Part shown: piece after piece, positions 1 to 9,894 of the stretch
Numbering within the stretch: position 1 is the stretch's first letter
Layout: every line of letters begins with the position of its first letter
Origin: Fischerella sp. PCC 9431
Lineage (GTDB): Bacteria; Cyanobacteriota; Cyanobacteriia; Cyanobacteriales; Nostocaceae
DNA: 64,000 nt
Assembly (NCBI RefSeq): GCF_000447295.1
Contig: NZ_KE650771.1
Coordinates: 1,823,004-1,887,003, forward strand
Direction of reading: 5' to 3'
Notes under the pieces: model-generated
Seen by the model: only the letters and a program-made list of their open reading frames with translations
What the model was told of the DNA's origin: nothing
Databases searched by the model: none
Translations under genes and position numbers: made by a program

Positions 1-177
1 CGTGAAGCTTTAGGAGAGCAAATACAACAAAAACACGTATTATTAGAACTACAAAGCCTGCTTGTAGATTTTCTAGAGGAAATCAAGCTCAATTATGTTG
101 AACGCCTATCGCAAGAGGATTTTAATAAAATTTTGGAGCAAACTACGCGGTTGAAAAGCGCACAGGAAAATAAATAA
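1..177 (+). CDS. C-terminal end of an unknown protein (partial)
   Basis: An open frame enters from the left edge and ends at TAA 175-177, giving 58 residues. The segment is rich in Leu, Gln, Glu and Lys and looks helical or coiled-coil. It ends in a charged, Lys-rich tail. I do not recognise the family. It lies about 180 bases before rimP on the same strand. A hairpin with a T-run at 318-341 separates the two, so it may not be in the same transcript. The N-terminus and true length are outside the window. Confidence 0.6.
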   Translation, partial: REALGEQIQQKHVLLELQSLLVDFLEEIKLNYVERLSQEDFNKILEQTTRLKSAQENK

Positions 178-317
178 CAATTGACAATTGACAATTATCA
201 ATCGACTGAATAAATATTTCTTCCTTCTCGCCCTGAAAAAAATACGCTACACTCAGAGAGAGGCGAATCAATTTTGATTCGTCCAAAGACTTCTTGGAAG
301 ATATCCCTATCGCAGGA

Positions 318-341
318 AGTGGGTAAGTGCCCACTTTTTTT
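318..341 (+). terminator. Hairpin with T-run just before rimP
   Basis: AGTGGG (318-323) pairs with CCCACT (330-335) around a six-base loop and is followed by a run of seven T. It ends about 15 bases before the rimP ATG. It could terminate transcription from the upstream gene. It could also act as an attenuator in the leader of the rimP-nusA-infB operon; leaders with a similar hairpin occur before rimP in other bacteria. The sequence alone does not decide between these. Confidence 0.6.
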
Positions 342-355
342 GTTGGAATTGTCGC

Positions 356-817
356 ATGACTCATCCTTTAGTCCCACAAATTATTGATTTAGCCATACCA
401 GTAGCAGAAGAACTGGAATTAGAGATTGTTGGCGTCGTTTTTCACACAAACCAACGTCCACCAGTTTTGCGGGTGGACATTCGCAACCCACACCAAGATA
501 CTGGGTTGGATGATTGCGAACGGATGAGCCGCGCTTTAGAAGCGACTCTAGATGCGGCAGAAGTCATTCCAGATGCCTACGTTTTGGAAATATCCAGTCC
601 TGGTATCTCCCGACAATTAATCACAGACAGAGAATTTACTTCCTTCAAAGGATTTCCCGTCATAGTTTCCACTTTCCCGCCCTATGAGGGACAACAAGAG
701 TGGACTGGCCAATTAATTCGGCGGGATGAAACATCTGTTTACTTAAATCAAAAAGGTCGGGCGATCGCAATTCCCCTCACTCAGATTACTAAAGTACAGT
801 TGGATGAACGTCGATAA
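356..817 (+). CDS. rimP: Ribosome maturation factor RimP
   Basis: 153 residues, the usual RimP length. RimP is a cytoplasmic factor for late 30S subunit maturation. The N-terminal domain carries the family pattern VLRVDIRNP followed by [13 protein letters not shown]. The middle has the conserved [10 protein letters not shown] segment, and the C-terminus is the small beta-barrel ending in [10 protein letters not shown]. The ATG at 356 is used because it begins a full-length family match, although no strong Shine-Dalgarno is visible. nusA, ylxR and infB follow on the same strand, the classical order of this operon. The identification is firm. Confidence 0.95.
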   Translation: MTHPLVPQIIDLAIPVAEELELEIVGVVFHTNQRPPVLRVDIRNPHQDTGLDDCERMSRALEATLDAAEVIPDAYVLEISSPGISRQLITDREFTSFKGFPVIVSTFPPYEGQQEWTGQLIRRDETSVYLNQKGRAIAIPLTQITKVQLDERR

Positions 818-1060
818 GAGAAGGGGAAAGGGATTGGTGATCAAGGATCGGTGATCGGGTAGCGGCAGAAGACAAGGGAGATAGAGAAGGGAAGGAAGAC
901 AAGGGAAGGGAAAGAGGACAGGGAGAATATTTTTGATAAATTCTCCGCGTCTGCTACTCTCCCTTGTCACCCTTGTCTTCTCCCTTAGTTTGACTTGCCT
1001 CCCCAATCCCCAGTCCTTAGTCTCCAGTCCCTAATCCCTGATTATTTAAGGAGATTGCTT

Positions 1061-2410
1061 ATGTCAATGGTTAGTTTACCTGGTTTAAAAGAGTTAATAG
1101 AAAGTATAAGTAGAGAGCGTAATCTACCTAGAGTCGCCGTGCAATCAGCTATTCGAGAGGCACTATTAAAAGGTTACGAACGTTATCGTCGTGCTCAAAA
1201 TTTAGACAAAAAACAATTTGATGAAGATTATTTTGAAAACTTTGATGTCCAACTAGATGTAGAAGAAGAAGGTTTTCGCGTCGTTGCTACCAAAACTATA
1301 GTTGAAGAAGTCAGCAACACTGACCATGAAATTGCCTTGCAACAGGTTCAAGACATGGGAGGTGAAGAAGCACAATTGGGTCAAGAAGTAGTATTAGATG
1401 TTACCCCAGACCAAGGCGAATTTGGACGGATGGCAGCAATGCAAACCAAGCAAGTCTTGGCGCAAAAACTGCGGGATCAACAACGGCAATTAATTCAAGA
1501 AGAGTTCCAAGATTTAGAAAGCACAGTTCTACAAGCCAGAGTTTTGCGGTTTGAGCGTCAGTCAGTGATCTTGGCTGTGAGCAGTGGTTTTGGTCAGCCT
1601 GAAGTAGAAGCGGAATTACCCAAACGGGAACAACTGCCTAATGACAATTATCGGATTGGTGCGACATTCAAAGTCTACTTAAAAAAAGTTTCTCAAGGTC
1701 AACAACGTGGACCACAGCTATTAGTATCTAGAGCCGACGCTGGTTTGGTAGTTTATTTATTTGCCAACGAAGTCCCAGAAATTGAAGATGAAGTCGTACG
1801 CATCGTAGCGGTGGCCAGGGAAGCTAACCCCCCATCCCGTCATGTCGGACCTCGGACTAAAATTGCTGTAGATACCTTAGACCGAGATGTAGATCCGGTA
1901 GGCGCTTGTATTGGCGCACGGGGATCACGGATTCAAGTAGTAGTCAACGAATTGCGAGGTGAAAAAATTGATGTCATTCGCTGGTCTCCAGACCCTGCTA
2001 CCTATATTGCTAATGCTTTGAGTCCAGCACGAGTAGATGAAGTGCGCCTCATGGACCCAGAAACCAGGCAAACTCATGTCCTGGTGGCAGAAGACCAACT
2101 TAGTTTAGCAATTGGCAAAGAAGGACAAAACGTCCGCTTGGCAGCTCGTCTGACTGGTTGGAAAATAGATATCAAAGACAAAGCTAAGTATGATCATGCA
2201 GCAGAAGATACTAAGTTTGCTGCTGCTAGAGCAAAATATGCCGCAGAACTGAAAGAAATGGAGGAGGAAGAATTAGACGAAGAGGAATTTGAAGACGAAA
2301 ATCAACCACACTTAAAAGATGAGTTAAATAAAATTGAAGAGGACATTGAAGAAGACGAAGACATTGACGACGAACTCGAAGACGAACTTTACAACCGCGA
2401 GGAAGAATAG
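1061..2410 (+). CDS. nusA: Transcription elongation/termination factor NusA
   Basis: NusA binds RNA polymerase and nascent RNA and modulates pausing and termination. The protein has an N-terminal polymerase-binding domain (about 1-125), an S1 domain and two KH domains (conserved [15 protein letters not shown] and [16 protein letters not shown]). It ends in a strongly acidic tail of about 50 residues instead of the repeats of enterobacterial NusA. An upstream in-frame start at 995 exists, but ATG 1061 has AAGGAG at 1048-1053 with a 7-base spacer and gives the expected MSMVSLPGL start (449 residues). The 243-base spacer after rimP holds purine-rich short repeats. Confidence 0.95.
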   Translation: MSMVSLPGLKELIESISRERNLPRVAVQSAIREALLKGYERYRRAQNLDKKQFDEDYFENFDVQLDVEEEGFRVVATKTIVEEVSNTDHEIALQQVQDMGGEEAQLGQEVVLDVTPDQGEFGRMAAMQTKQVLAQKLRDQQRQLIQEEFQDLESTVLQARVLRFERQSVILAVSSGFGQPEVEAELPKREQLPNDNYRIGATFKVYLKKVSQGQQRGPQLLVSRADAGLVVYLFANEVPEIEDEVVRIVAVAREANPPSRHVGPRTKIAVDTLDRDVDPVGACIGARGSRIQVVVNELRGEKIDVIRWSPDPATYIANALSPARVDEVRLMDPETRQTHVLVAEDQLSLAIGKEGQNVRLAARLTGWKIDIKDKAKYDHAAEDTKFAAARAKYAAELKEMEEEELDEEEFEDENQPHLKDELNKIEEDIEEDEDIDDELEDELYNREEE

Positions 2411-2548
2411 TTAAAACATTAATTGGTCCTGATATTTAAGGTGTGTATCAAATATATCGATGAAACAAAAAATAAATATTTGGAATCTAGTAATAGATAA
2501 CAGGTAAATAGGCAATTGTCAGTACGATTTTATTTTGACTGATAATTC

Positions 2549-2606
2549 CGAGCAGGGTACAAGAAAGCAGATCAATCCAAAATCCAAAATCTCAAATCGG
2601 ATGACC
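2549..2606. repeat. Dispersed repeat (ATCCAAAATC type)
   Basis: Contains ATCCAAAATCCAAAATC between GAGCAGGGTAC and CGGATGACC. The reverse complement matches parts of the intergenic repeats at 12993-13071 and 62020-62155, which run from GGTCATCC through GGATTTTGG to a (G)TAC segment. A related stretch lies at about 47690-47800. No coding potential is seen. Confidence 0.5.
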
Positions 2607-2697
2607 GAAAAAAGTAAGGATACAGAGCAACGTAAATTTAATTTATGGAGAAAAACTGAAACAGCGTGATCTCCTGTCTCCTGACTGATTCTAAATT

Positions 2698-2961
2698 ATG
2701 AAACCAAACTATCGACGTTGTATTAGTTGTCGCAAAGTGGGTCTAAAAAATGAGTTTTGGCGGATTGTCCGCGTCTTTTCTTCTGGACAGGTACAATTAG
2801 ATGAGGGCATGGGGCGTTCTGCCTACATTTGCCCTAATATGAGTTGCATAAGTGTAGCTCAGAAAAAAAACAGGTTAGGGCGATCGCTACATGCATCAGT
2901 GCCAGAAACACTGTATAAGACATTGTGGCAGCGTTTAGCCCAAAGCAATCTCCAAAATTAA
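2698..2961 (+). CDS. ylxR: YlxR-family RNA-binding protein
   Basis: 87 residues, matching the small YlxR (DUF448) family encoded between nusA and infB in most bacteria. The N-terminus has RRCISCRKVGLKNEFWRIVR, followed by a GRSAYICPNMSC segment in the position of the family's GRGAYvC motif. The Cys pairs and basic character fit a nucleic-acid-binding role. The exact function is not certain; a link to RNase P has been reported for some homologues. The ATG at 2698 is the only sensible start. A HIP1-like GCGATCGC lies in the 3' half. Confidence 0.9.
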   Translation: MKPNYRRCISCRKVGLKNEFWRIVRVFSSGQVQLDEGMGRSAYICPNMSCISVAQKKNRLGRSLHASVPETLYKTLWQRLAQSNLQN

Positions 2962-2968
2962 ATCGAGC

Positions 2969-3160
2969 TTAATCGCTTTGGCGGTAATTACCTGAAGAAT
3001 TATGCCGACAGCCGTACCTAAAGGCTATCGCCACATCTTCAGCTAGGCTCGGATTTAGTGCCAAAATAGTACTAGGGTGTCTGGCAAATCGCTCTTCAAT
3101 ATCCAAAAGGGGCGAGACAACACTCCGAACAAGACTTACGCTTAATGTGTTGTGGAAGAC
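2969..3160 (-). pseudogene. Start-less open frame, possible gene remnant
   Basis: On the minus strand an open frame of 63 codons runs from just after TGA at 3161-3163 to TAA at 2969-2971. It has no ATG or GTG near its beginning. Its composition looks protein-like: it includes LDIEERFARHPSTILALNP and ends in GCRHNSSGNYRQSD. I do not recognise it. It lies between ylxR and infB and opposite to them. It could be the decayed end of a gene, a short gene with a TTG start, or chance. The rest of the gap to infB shows only a GGATGG/CCATCC hairpin near 3328-3360. Confidence 0.25.
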
Positions 3161-3393
3161 TCAGAATCAGCAAAACAAAAACAAAAAAAATTGCAATCTG
3201 GTAGCGCCCACGCGCAGTCCGGCGTCAACCATCATTTTAGGTGGCGATGCCAGCCTTAAACCGATACATCTCTCTTTCCTGATTGGAGGCACCGGCAACA
3301 AAACGGCAACCTAAAAACAGTAATCAAAGGATGGAGATGTCGCTTTTGTCTGGCATCCATCCGCTAAAACTGTAAATTAAAGGGGAAGAGTGG

Positions 3394-6300
3394 ATGAACA
3401 ACGGCAAAGTTAGAATCTACGAATTATCAAAGGAATTGAATTTGGATAACAAAGAGCTATTAGCAATTTGCGACCAGCTCAATATTGCGGTCAAAAGTCA
3501 TAGCAGTACGATCACAGAATCAGAAGCAGAACGCATTCGTTCTCAAGCAGAAAAACTGGCGGCTACGCACCAGATGCCAAAAAAAGAGCATCATGGTGCA
3601 ATTAGTCATAAGCCCAATACAACACAAATACCATCTCGCAATCGACCAGCTGCATCTCAAAAACAAGAATTGTTGGAAATTCGCAAACCACAACCACCTA
3701 AAAATCACCCTGGCAACGCCCTTGAGGCGTCAGCTGCTACCAATACTCAAATTGCTTCTTCTGAAGTTAACCCTCTCTCACCCCCCAGACCCTTCGCCAC
3801 ACCAGTCTCATCCATGAAGCCGACGGCACCTATTCGACCTATTTCCCGAAATCAGTCTGAGGCAATGCCAGAAACTGCTGTGACCAACGCAGATAAAACG
3901 CCTAAGCCCAACAATCAGCCCACAGAAAAAATGGCAGCGGAAAAACCAGAACCAACTTCCCCTGCACCAAATAAATCAAAACCAGAAAGACCCCAAAAAC
4001 CACAACTGGTTGCCCCGCCCACAAGACCTGCTGCGGAGAAATCAGAATCAACGCCCCAGGCTCATCAAGCGGCAAAACCGATCCTCAAACGCGATCGCGA
4101 CCAAAATCGTGAGCCAGTAAAGGGTAAGGGTAAACCACAGCCTGCCACAAATGCAGAGGCGAAAGAGACTACCCAACAGCCACCTCGACCTGCACGTCCA
4201 GTTGCAGGACGAGCCTCGTCGGAGCAAAAAGGTAATAGAGGCGCCTCTGTCGGAGGAGAATCTCTAAGACCCAAACCTCCAACACGTCCAATTCCAGCAC
4301 CAGCAGCAGTAGGGCCACAAAAACCTGGGCTAGTAGCACCAGTAAAATCACAGGTAGCACAAGAGGTAGAAACGACAGAAGAGGAAGACACTCCAGAAAT
4401 TGTTGAACTCAAGCGTCCCACACCTCCACGTCAACCGAAAGTTGGTAAAAAGTGGCAAGAAGAAGAAATTGACGAAGTCAAAGAAGCTAACAAAGCTAAA
4501 ACTGGCGCTAAAGGTAAACGTGTCAAGCCTATTGTTGATGAAGAAGACTTTGAAGAAGATTTCCTCGATGATGAAGATGCAGAACTAGCTGCTGCTGCTG
4601 TTGCAATCAGTAATGCAATTGTCCGTCCGCCCAAACCAAAGACGGGCAAACCAGCACAGACTGCTGCGGTTGCAGCTGCCCCTAAACCAACCAAAAAACC
4701 AGCGACTGCGGCGGTTCGTGACCAACAACGTCGCCCACAGGAACAAAAGCGTGAACGTCCTGAAACACTAATTGTCACAGGCACAATGACTGTCCAAGAG
4801 TTGGCTGATGCCTTGGTGGTTGCTGACACAGAAATTGTGAAGATTCTGTTCCTCAAAGGCATGGCGGTGAGTATCACTCAAAGTCTGGATATTCCCACAA
4901 TTACTTTAATTGCCAATGAGTTAGGCACACAAATCGAAACCCAGGAACCAGAAGCCGAAGCCCGTAAAGTCACAGAAATGATCGATGTGGCAGATCTGGA
5001 AAACCTGCACCGACGCCCACCAGTAGTGACAATTATGGGTCACGTAGACCACGGTAAAACTACCTTGCTCGATTCAATTCGCAATACTAAGGTAGCATCT
5101 GGCGAAGCAGGTGGTATTACACAGCACATCGGTGCATACCACGTAGATGTAGAACATGGCGATAAAATCCAGCAAGTAGTATTTTTAGATACACCTGGTC
5201 ACGAAGCCTTTACAGCCATGCGCGCCCGAGGAGCAAGAGTTACAGACATTGCCATTTTGGTTGTAGCAGCTGATGATGGTGTCCGTCCCCAAACGATTGA
5301 AGCCATTAGCCACGCCAAGGCCGCAGAAGTGCCTATTGTTGTGGCAATTAACAAAATCGACAAAGAAGGCGCTCAAACAGACCGAGTTAAGCAAGAGTTG
5401 ACTAATTATGGTCTGACTCCAGAGGAATGGGGCGGTGACACAATCATGGTTCCGGTGAGTGCAATCAAAGGCGAAAATCTCGATACCTTACTTGAGATGA
5501 TCCTGTTGGTGGCAGAAGTGGAAGAACTGTCTGCTAACCCAGATCGTCCGGCTAAAGGAACCGTGATTGAAGCTCACTTAGACAAAGCCAAAGGTGCCGT
5601 TGCAACTCTCCTCGTACAGAATGGTACATTGCGAGTAGGCGATATCCTCGTGGCTGGCTCGGTGTTTGGTAAAGTCCGGGCAATGATCGATGATCGAGGT
5701 AGAAAAGTTGAAGCTGCAACTCCTTCTTTTGCTGTTGAGGTACTTGGTTTAAGTGATGTGCCAGCAGCAGGAGATGAGTTTGAAGTCTTCCACATCGAGA
5801 AAGAAGCACGATCACTCGCTAGCGATCGCGCCGAGAAACAACGTCAATCCCGTCTCATGCAAGGTCGCGTCACCTTGGCTGCGATTTCAGCTCAGGCTCA
5901 AGAAGGCGAGTTGAAAGAACTCAACTTGATCCTCAAGGGAGATGTTCAAGGCTCAGTAGAGGCAATTGTCGGATCACTGAGGCAAATTCCACAAAACGAA
6001 GTCCAAATCCGCTTGCTGTTAGCTTCTGCGGGAGAAATTACTCAGACAGATATTGACCTAGCTGCTGCTAGTGGAGCTGTAATCATTGGCTTTAATACCA
6101 CTTACGCCAGTGGTGCTAGACAAGCTGCTGATGAAGCTGGTGTAGATGTACGAGAATACAACATCATCTACAAACTCCTAGAAGACATCCAAGGTGCTTT
6201 GGAAGGTCTATTAGAGCCAGAGTTAGTCGAAGAACCCCTGGGTCAAGCAGAAGTACGTGCTGTCTTCCCTGTTGGTCGCGGAGCTGTTGCTGGTTGTTAT

Positions 6301-6537
6301 GTTCAATCTGGCAAACTGGTTCGCAACTGCAAGCTGCGAGTACGTCGTGGTAATAAAGTTGTCTACGAAGGTATTCTGGATTCGCTCAAGCGCATGAAAG
6401 AAGATACTCGCGAAGTCAACACAGGGTTTGAGTGCGGTGTCGGCGTTGATAAATATAGTGACTGGGCGGAAGGCGACATTATTGAAGCCTACCAAATGGT
6501 GACTAAGCGTCGTACCCTCTCGGCTGCGGCGAGATAA
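3394..6537 (+). CDS. infB: Translation initiation factor IF-2
   Basis: 1047 residues. IF-2 is the GTPase that delivers initiator tRNA to the 30S subunit. A first IF2_N domain (1-50) is followed by a very long Pro/Lys/Ala/Glu-rich disordered linker (about 60-450), typical of cyanobacteria. A second IF2_N domain lies near 460-515. The GTPase domain starts with [10 protein letters not shown] at about 548 and has DTPGHEAF and NKID motifs. The C-terminal domains follow and end in [11 protein letters not shown] and GFECGVG segments. ATG 3394 has GGGGAAG shortly upstream. It is the last gene of the rimP-nusA-ylxR-infB group. Confidence 0.97.
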   Translation: MNNGKVRIYELSKELNLDNKELLAICDQLNIAVKSHSSTITESEAERIRSQAEKLAATHQMPKKEHHGAISHKPNTTQIPSRNRPAASQKQELLEIRKPQPPKNHPGNALEASAATNTQIASSEVNPLSPPRPFATPVSSMKPTAPIRPISRNQSEAMPETAVTNADKTPKPNNQPTEKMAAEKPEPTSPAPNKSKPERPQKPQLVAPPTRPAAEKSESTPQAHQAAKPILKRDRDQNREPVKGKGKPQPATNAEAKETTQQPPRPARPVAGRASSEQKGNRGASVGGESLRPKPPTRPIPAPAAVGPQKPGLVAPVKSQVAQEVETTEEEDTPEIVELKRPTPPRQPKVGKKWQEEEIDEVKEANKAKTGAKGKRVKPIVDEEDFEEDFLDDEDAELAAAAVAISNAIVRPPKPKTGKPAQTAAVAAAPKPTKKPATAAVRDQQRRPQEQKRERPETLIVTGTMTVQELADALVVADTEIVKILFLKGMAVSITQSLDIPTITLIANELGTQIETQEPEAEARKVTEMIDVADLENLHRRPPVVTIMGHVDHGKTTLLDSIRNTKVASGEAGGITQHIGAYHVDVEHGDKIQQVVFLDTPGHEAFTAMRARGARVTDIAILVVAADDGVRPQTIEAISHAKAAEVPIVVAINKIDKEGAQTDRVKQELTNYGLTPEEWGGDTIMVPVSAIKGENLDTLLEMILLVAEVEELSANPDRPAKGTVIEAHLDKAKGAVATLLVQNGTLRVGDILVAGSVFGKVRAMIDDRGRKVEAATPSFAVEVLGLSDVPAAGDEFEVFHIEKEARSLASDRAEKQRQSRLMQGRVTLAAISAQAQEGELKELNLILKGDVQGSVEAIVGSLRQIPQNEVQIRLLLASAGEITQTDIDLAAASGAVIIGFNTTYASGARQAADEAGVDVREYNIIYKLLEDIQGALEGLLEPELVEEPLGQAEVRAVFPVGRGAVAGCYVQSGKLVRNCKLRVRRGNKVVYEGILDSLKRMKEDTREVNTGFECGVGVDKYSDWAEGDIIEAYQMVTKRRTLSAAAR

Positions 6538-6590
6538 AACCGTGGCTGGCAAGAGAGGAAGTGGACACTTCGTATCTAAGCTAAACACCG

Positions 6591-6623
6591 GACATGGAGA
6601 GTTTTTTGCAAACTCTTCATGTC
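6591..6623 (+). terminator. Strong hairpin after infB
   Basis: A 13-base arm (6591-6603, GACATGGAGAGTT) pairs with 6611-6623 with only one G-T wobble, around a 7-base loop. It starts 54 bases after the infB stop. There is no clear T-run after it, so it may act as a 3' stabiliser or as a non-classical terminator. Confidence 0.5.
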
Positions 6624-7189
6624 AACCCATATTTAGCAAATCTTTCTCTGGCTTGATGAGCTTTCGGCAAGCCAGAATTATGATCATAGTAGTTCAGCAC
6701 AAATAAAGTTAACTAGTGAGGATCGTCCATTTGTCATTTGACTCACTTACTAGTTCTCTGAAAAAATTATTTTTATTCAATTTATAAAGTTTAATTTTTA
6801 GCTAGCGCTGTTGCCTAATATAATGATTTACTTAAATTAAACGTGTAATTACTATTTACTCTCAAAGTAGTAAGTTTTTGCAGTCTGTAGCTCTATGTTG
6901 TAAAGCGTTAAGACTCATGAAAAGCTATTAAGCTGTCTTAATCAATATAAATTTTCTCAGCAAATTACCGTAAGCACAGTATAGCTTTTAGTCACAAATG
7001 AAACAGAATTTCATGCCATAGAAGTATTAGCTTTAATCATAGGCTCGGCAAGTTTCACAATTGCGGAGGTACAGTCGATTTAGATATGATACTTGGTTTT
7101 GTTTATCTCTATTTTCCACAATAGGTGTACAAAATCAACAAAGTGTGGATAAGTCTACCCATTAAGCTAAAACTAAGGACAAAAAACTT
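6624..7189. other. Intergenic, no feature seen
   Basis: AT-rich spacer between infB and the small gene at 7190. I see no convincing open frame, RNA gene or repeat. It includes AAGGA at 7175-7179, which is the ribosome-binding site of the next gene. Confidence 0.5.
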
Positions 7190-7387
7190 ATGGCACCAAT
7201 TCAAACTTCTAGCGATCGCCATTTTTCTGATGAAACTCAAATTTGGCATCATTTAAAGAGTGCGATCGCAGCTAGTTCTGGTTTCCAGCGCTGGTTGTTG
7301 GAACGCGATATTCAATTCCAAAAACTCAGCCTTGAACAACAGGTACAACGCTATTTACGAGAAACTTTAGAAAATTTAGCTTACTAA
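7190..7387 (+). CDS. Small conserved-looking hypothetical protein
   Basis: 65 residues and no known domain that I recognise. The sequence is soluble and helical in character: the second half reads FQRWLLERDIQFQKLSLEQQ, then VQRYLRETLENLAY. AAGGA lies 10 bases before ATG 7190, and HIP1 octamers lie inside the gene, as in other genes of this genome. It stands alone, more than 600 bases from infB. Function unknown. The length, ribosome-binding site and amphipathic pattern support a real gene. Confidence 0.65.
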   Translation: MAPIQTSSDRHFSDETQIWHHLKSAIAASSGFQRWLLERDIQFQKLSLEQQVQRYLRETLENLAY

Positions 7388-7475
7388 ATACACTCGTTGT
7401 TTGTGGTTTCCTTATTGGTCATGAGATGGTAAGTACACCAAGATTAATAAAAGTATTACTTTTCTTACACACGCC

Positions 7476-7680
7476 ACGTGACGCCACGTGCTATAATTGG
7501 GGGCTTTGGAGTCCCCTCTGGGGTTGGGGGGAAACCCCACACGCCAGGTACTACAACCGGGGTAGACGCGTAGACGGATGAAGTCCGGCTTCCCATAGAG
7601 TAGGGAGTGGCTTCTGTTCCCACCAAAGGTTCCCAAAGGGTAAGTACCTGTTCACCCCACTGGCTCCCCTACACTCTTAA
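7476..7680. repeat. Intergenic dispersed-repeat block
   Basis: Made of pieces found elsewhere in the window. ACGCCACGTG followed by GCTATAA resembles the units at 34516-34565 and 40569-40612. The CGTAGACG / GGCTTC / CTGTTCCC / CCCAAAGGGTAAGTA pieces resemble parts of 27465-27520 and 59398-59520. GGGGTTGGGGGGAAACCCC can fold on itself. No coding function is seen. Confidence 0.55.
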
Positions 7681-7767
7681 TTCCCTACACTGCTTTTTTA
7701 AGTCAGGGGAAATTGATATGAAAACTCTTAGTGTAATCTCAGCATAGATTTTTCAGGGCTACTAAAA

Positions 7768-7810
7768 GCCCACACTATAACCGTTTCGGGTTAGTGTGGG
7801 TAGTTTTTTT
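7768..7810 (+). terminator. Rho-independent terminator or attenuator before PPIase
   Basis: CCCACACTA (7769-7777) pairs with TAGTGTGGG (7792-7800). Inner pairs of the AACC/GGTT type extend the stem, and TAGTTTTTTT follows. It ends only about 22 bases before the ATG of the isomerase gene at 7832. No gene lies within 350 bases upstream, so it may be an attenuator in the leader of that gene. Confidence 0.7.
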
Positions 7811-7831
7811 CGTGCCTTATATTACAGTACC

Positions 7832-8584
7832 ATGAAAGACATTTCTCAAATAGGTATAAATTCTGAGGAGATTATCAACTACCTCAAAAGTGAAATGACT
7901 TTGAGACAAGTATATCAAAAAATCTTGTATCAAAAAATTATAGACAATGCAGCCCAAGAGAGGGGGATAATTGTTACTACAGAAGAAATTGAAATTGAGG
8001 CAGATCGTCAACGTCGTGAACAGCGTTTAGAAAAAGCTGTTGATACCTTGACATGGTTAGCAAAGCAATTTGTTAGTCCCTATGATTGGGAGGTTGGAAT
8101 TCGCAATCAACTGCTAGCGCAAAAAGTAGCACACAAAATCTTTGGTAAAGAGGTAAAAAAGTTTTTTAGCCAAAATCGACGAGAATTTGATCAAGTTATT
8201 CTTTATCAAATGATAGTGACATCCGAAAAACTGGCTCAAGAGCTTTATTACCAAATTGAAGAGGGCGAAATTAGTTTCTATGATGCGGCTCACATTTATG
8301 ACATTGATGATAACCGTAGACATAAATGTGGGTATGAAGGAACAATATATCGTTGGGCTATCCCAACAAATATAGGTGAGCTTGTATTTAATACTCCTCC
8401 GAAACAATTAATTGGTCCATTAAAAACTGAAAAAGGCTATCATATTCTTATCGTTGAAGAACTTATTATAGCAGAATTAACACCTCAAAGGTATGAAGAA
8501 ATTCTCAATAATATGTTTCAACAATGGTTGAAAAGTGAAGTACAGAATTTGTTAAATTTAGATGGAATTTATCGAGATACTTGA
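7832..8584 (+). CDS. Parvulin-like peptidyl-prolyl isomerase, export-associated
   Basis: 250 residues. An N-terminal helical SurA-like chaperone part (about 1-125) is followed by a C-terminal rotamase-like part: ELYYQIEEGEISFYDAAHIY, then a GPLKTEKGYHILIVEEL segment typical of parvulins. No signal peptide or membrane segment is visible, so it is probably cytoplasmic. It resembles the second isomerase at 14758 in layout and motifs. Proteins of this type are known beside HlyD/ABC peptide exporters in cyanobacteria. ATG 7832 is chosen over the in-frame start at 7796 because the upstream codons lie inside the terminator hairpin. A role as a chaperone for the precursor peptides is inferred from position. 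Confidence 0.75.
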   Translation: MKDISQIGINSEEIINYLKSEMTLRQVYQKILYQKIIDNAAQERGIIVTTEEIEIEADRQRREQRLEKAVDTLTWLAKQFVSPYDWEVGIRNQLLAQKVAHKIFGKEVKKFFSQNRREFDQVILYQMIVTSEKLAQELYYQIEEGEISFYDAAHIYDIDDNRRHKCGYEGTIYRWAIPTNIGELVFNTPPKQLIGPLKTEKGYHILIVEELIIAELTPQRYEEILNNMFQQWLKSEVQNLLNLDGIYRDT

Positions 8585-9894
8585 GAGATACATTAGAGGT
8601 ACAAAAAAGATACAATTTAGATGCAAAAATGCATTTTGCGAATTTGATATTTTTTAGATACATTAATTAAAACAAATAGCCATACAAACACTGAAAACTA
8701 AATGGCTTTTATCATATAAAAAGACTTAAAACTAAGAAATATCCGTCTTGATTATCATTAAATTGATAAAAGAAGCAGAAAAAGTTTAAAAACCCTCATA
8801 AAACAAAATTGAGTGAGTAAAAGAGTAGATTTTTAAACCATATCATTCTTTATTGTCTATTTTTAAACGAATAAAATTTATAGTCATGCACAACAATAAT
8901 TCTTGAAGAGTTTATAAAGAAATCATGAGATAGTAAACAAATCTTGTAAATTTAAGCAAAATATATTGAAAAAGTTTTGAGATATATACAGAATAACTGT
9001 AGTGTATGAGCTAATGCTTCTCTGTTAAGGGATAAAGAGAAAAGGTAAAAGGGAAAATCAGAGAATGTTTATCCTTCATATATTTACCTTTAGTATCCAT
9101 CCCAGACCATAAATAAGAATCAAATTTGCTTATCCGAGAAGTATTAATGTGTAAGCACTAATTGCAAGATTGAATTATTTTATCCAGGTTTTTGCAAGAC
9201 TCTGTTTTATCAAGTTCTGTCCATATTTTGACAAAAAATAACCTCTAAATAGAGTTTACGAGGACTTAGTGATATGACAAAGGAATAAATATAGCAAACC
9301 TGTATAGCTTGAAAAACTCATAATTTTTAAAATATTTGTGTGTTCGATTTTACGAAAAAGGATTATTTAGGAGGCAATTCAGTCTTTTGATAGATTACTA
9401 GAAAAGAATTCAAACACAAAAATAGGGATTGCAATGGTTTCATGATTGTTGTTTTAATAATCAACTGATTGACCAAAAACAAGGGTAATTATCTCTCTAA
9501 ATAGCGGTAGCGTTTAGATACCCATTATTTCCATTCAAGAGATAGATTCTGATGATAATTGTGTAAACATTGATGCATAAGCATCTTGAACAAAATCACT
9601 TTTTGCTGTCATAAATCATTTGTCATTTACAGGATATTCATTTACAGGCTAATGATAAATGATCTGAAAATTCCCAATGAAATCTCATGATTTCGGCTTG
9701 ATTAAAATATAATTCAAGCTTTGTATTACTGTAGAAAGTAAGCTGATATCTTGCACTAAGCAACTAGAAGTCGTGCGCCAGAGCTAAGTGCAAAATCTGA
9801 GCTAACTCTATTTGTGTAGCTATAAGATCTGAGCAAAATAAATTTAAAAAACAGCTGCGGCGGATTCGTGTATTTGATTCCTGGAGGTGAGCGG
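8585..9894. other. Long AT-rich intergenic region
   Basis: About 1.3 kb without a convincing gene. The first part has repeated GATACA/GATACT words and a weak hairpin (AGCCAT near 8678, ATGGCT near 8702, then TTTATC). The rest is AT-rich with no frame above 60 codons that looks coding. It must hold the promoter of the ABC exporter operon. GGAGG at 9883-9887 is the ribosome-binding site of that operon. Confidence 0.5.

Noticed and set aside
4065-4877. Long minus-strand frames opposite infB
   Set aside because: They mirror the Pro/Ala/Lys-rich linker of IF-2; composition is an artefact of the repetitive codons and no start signals are seen.
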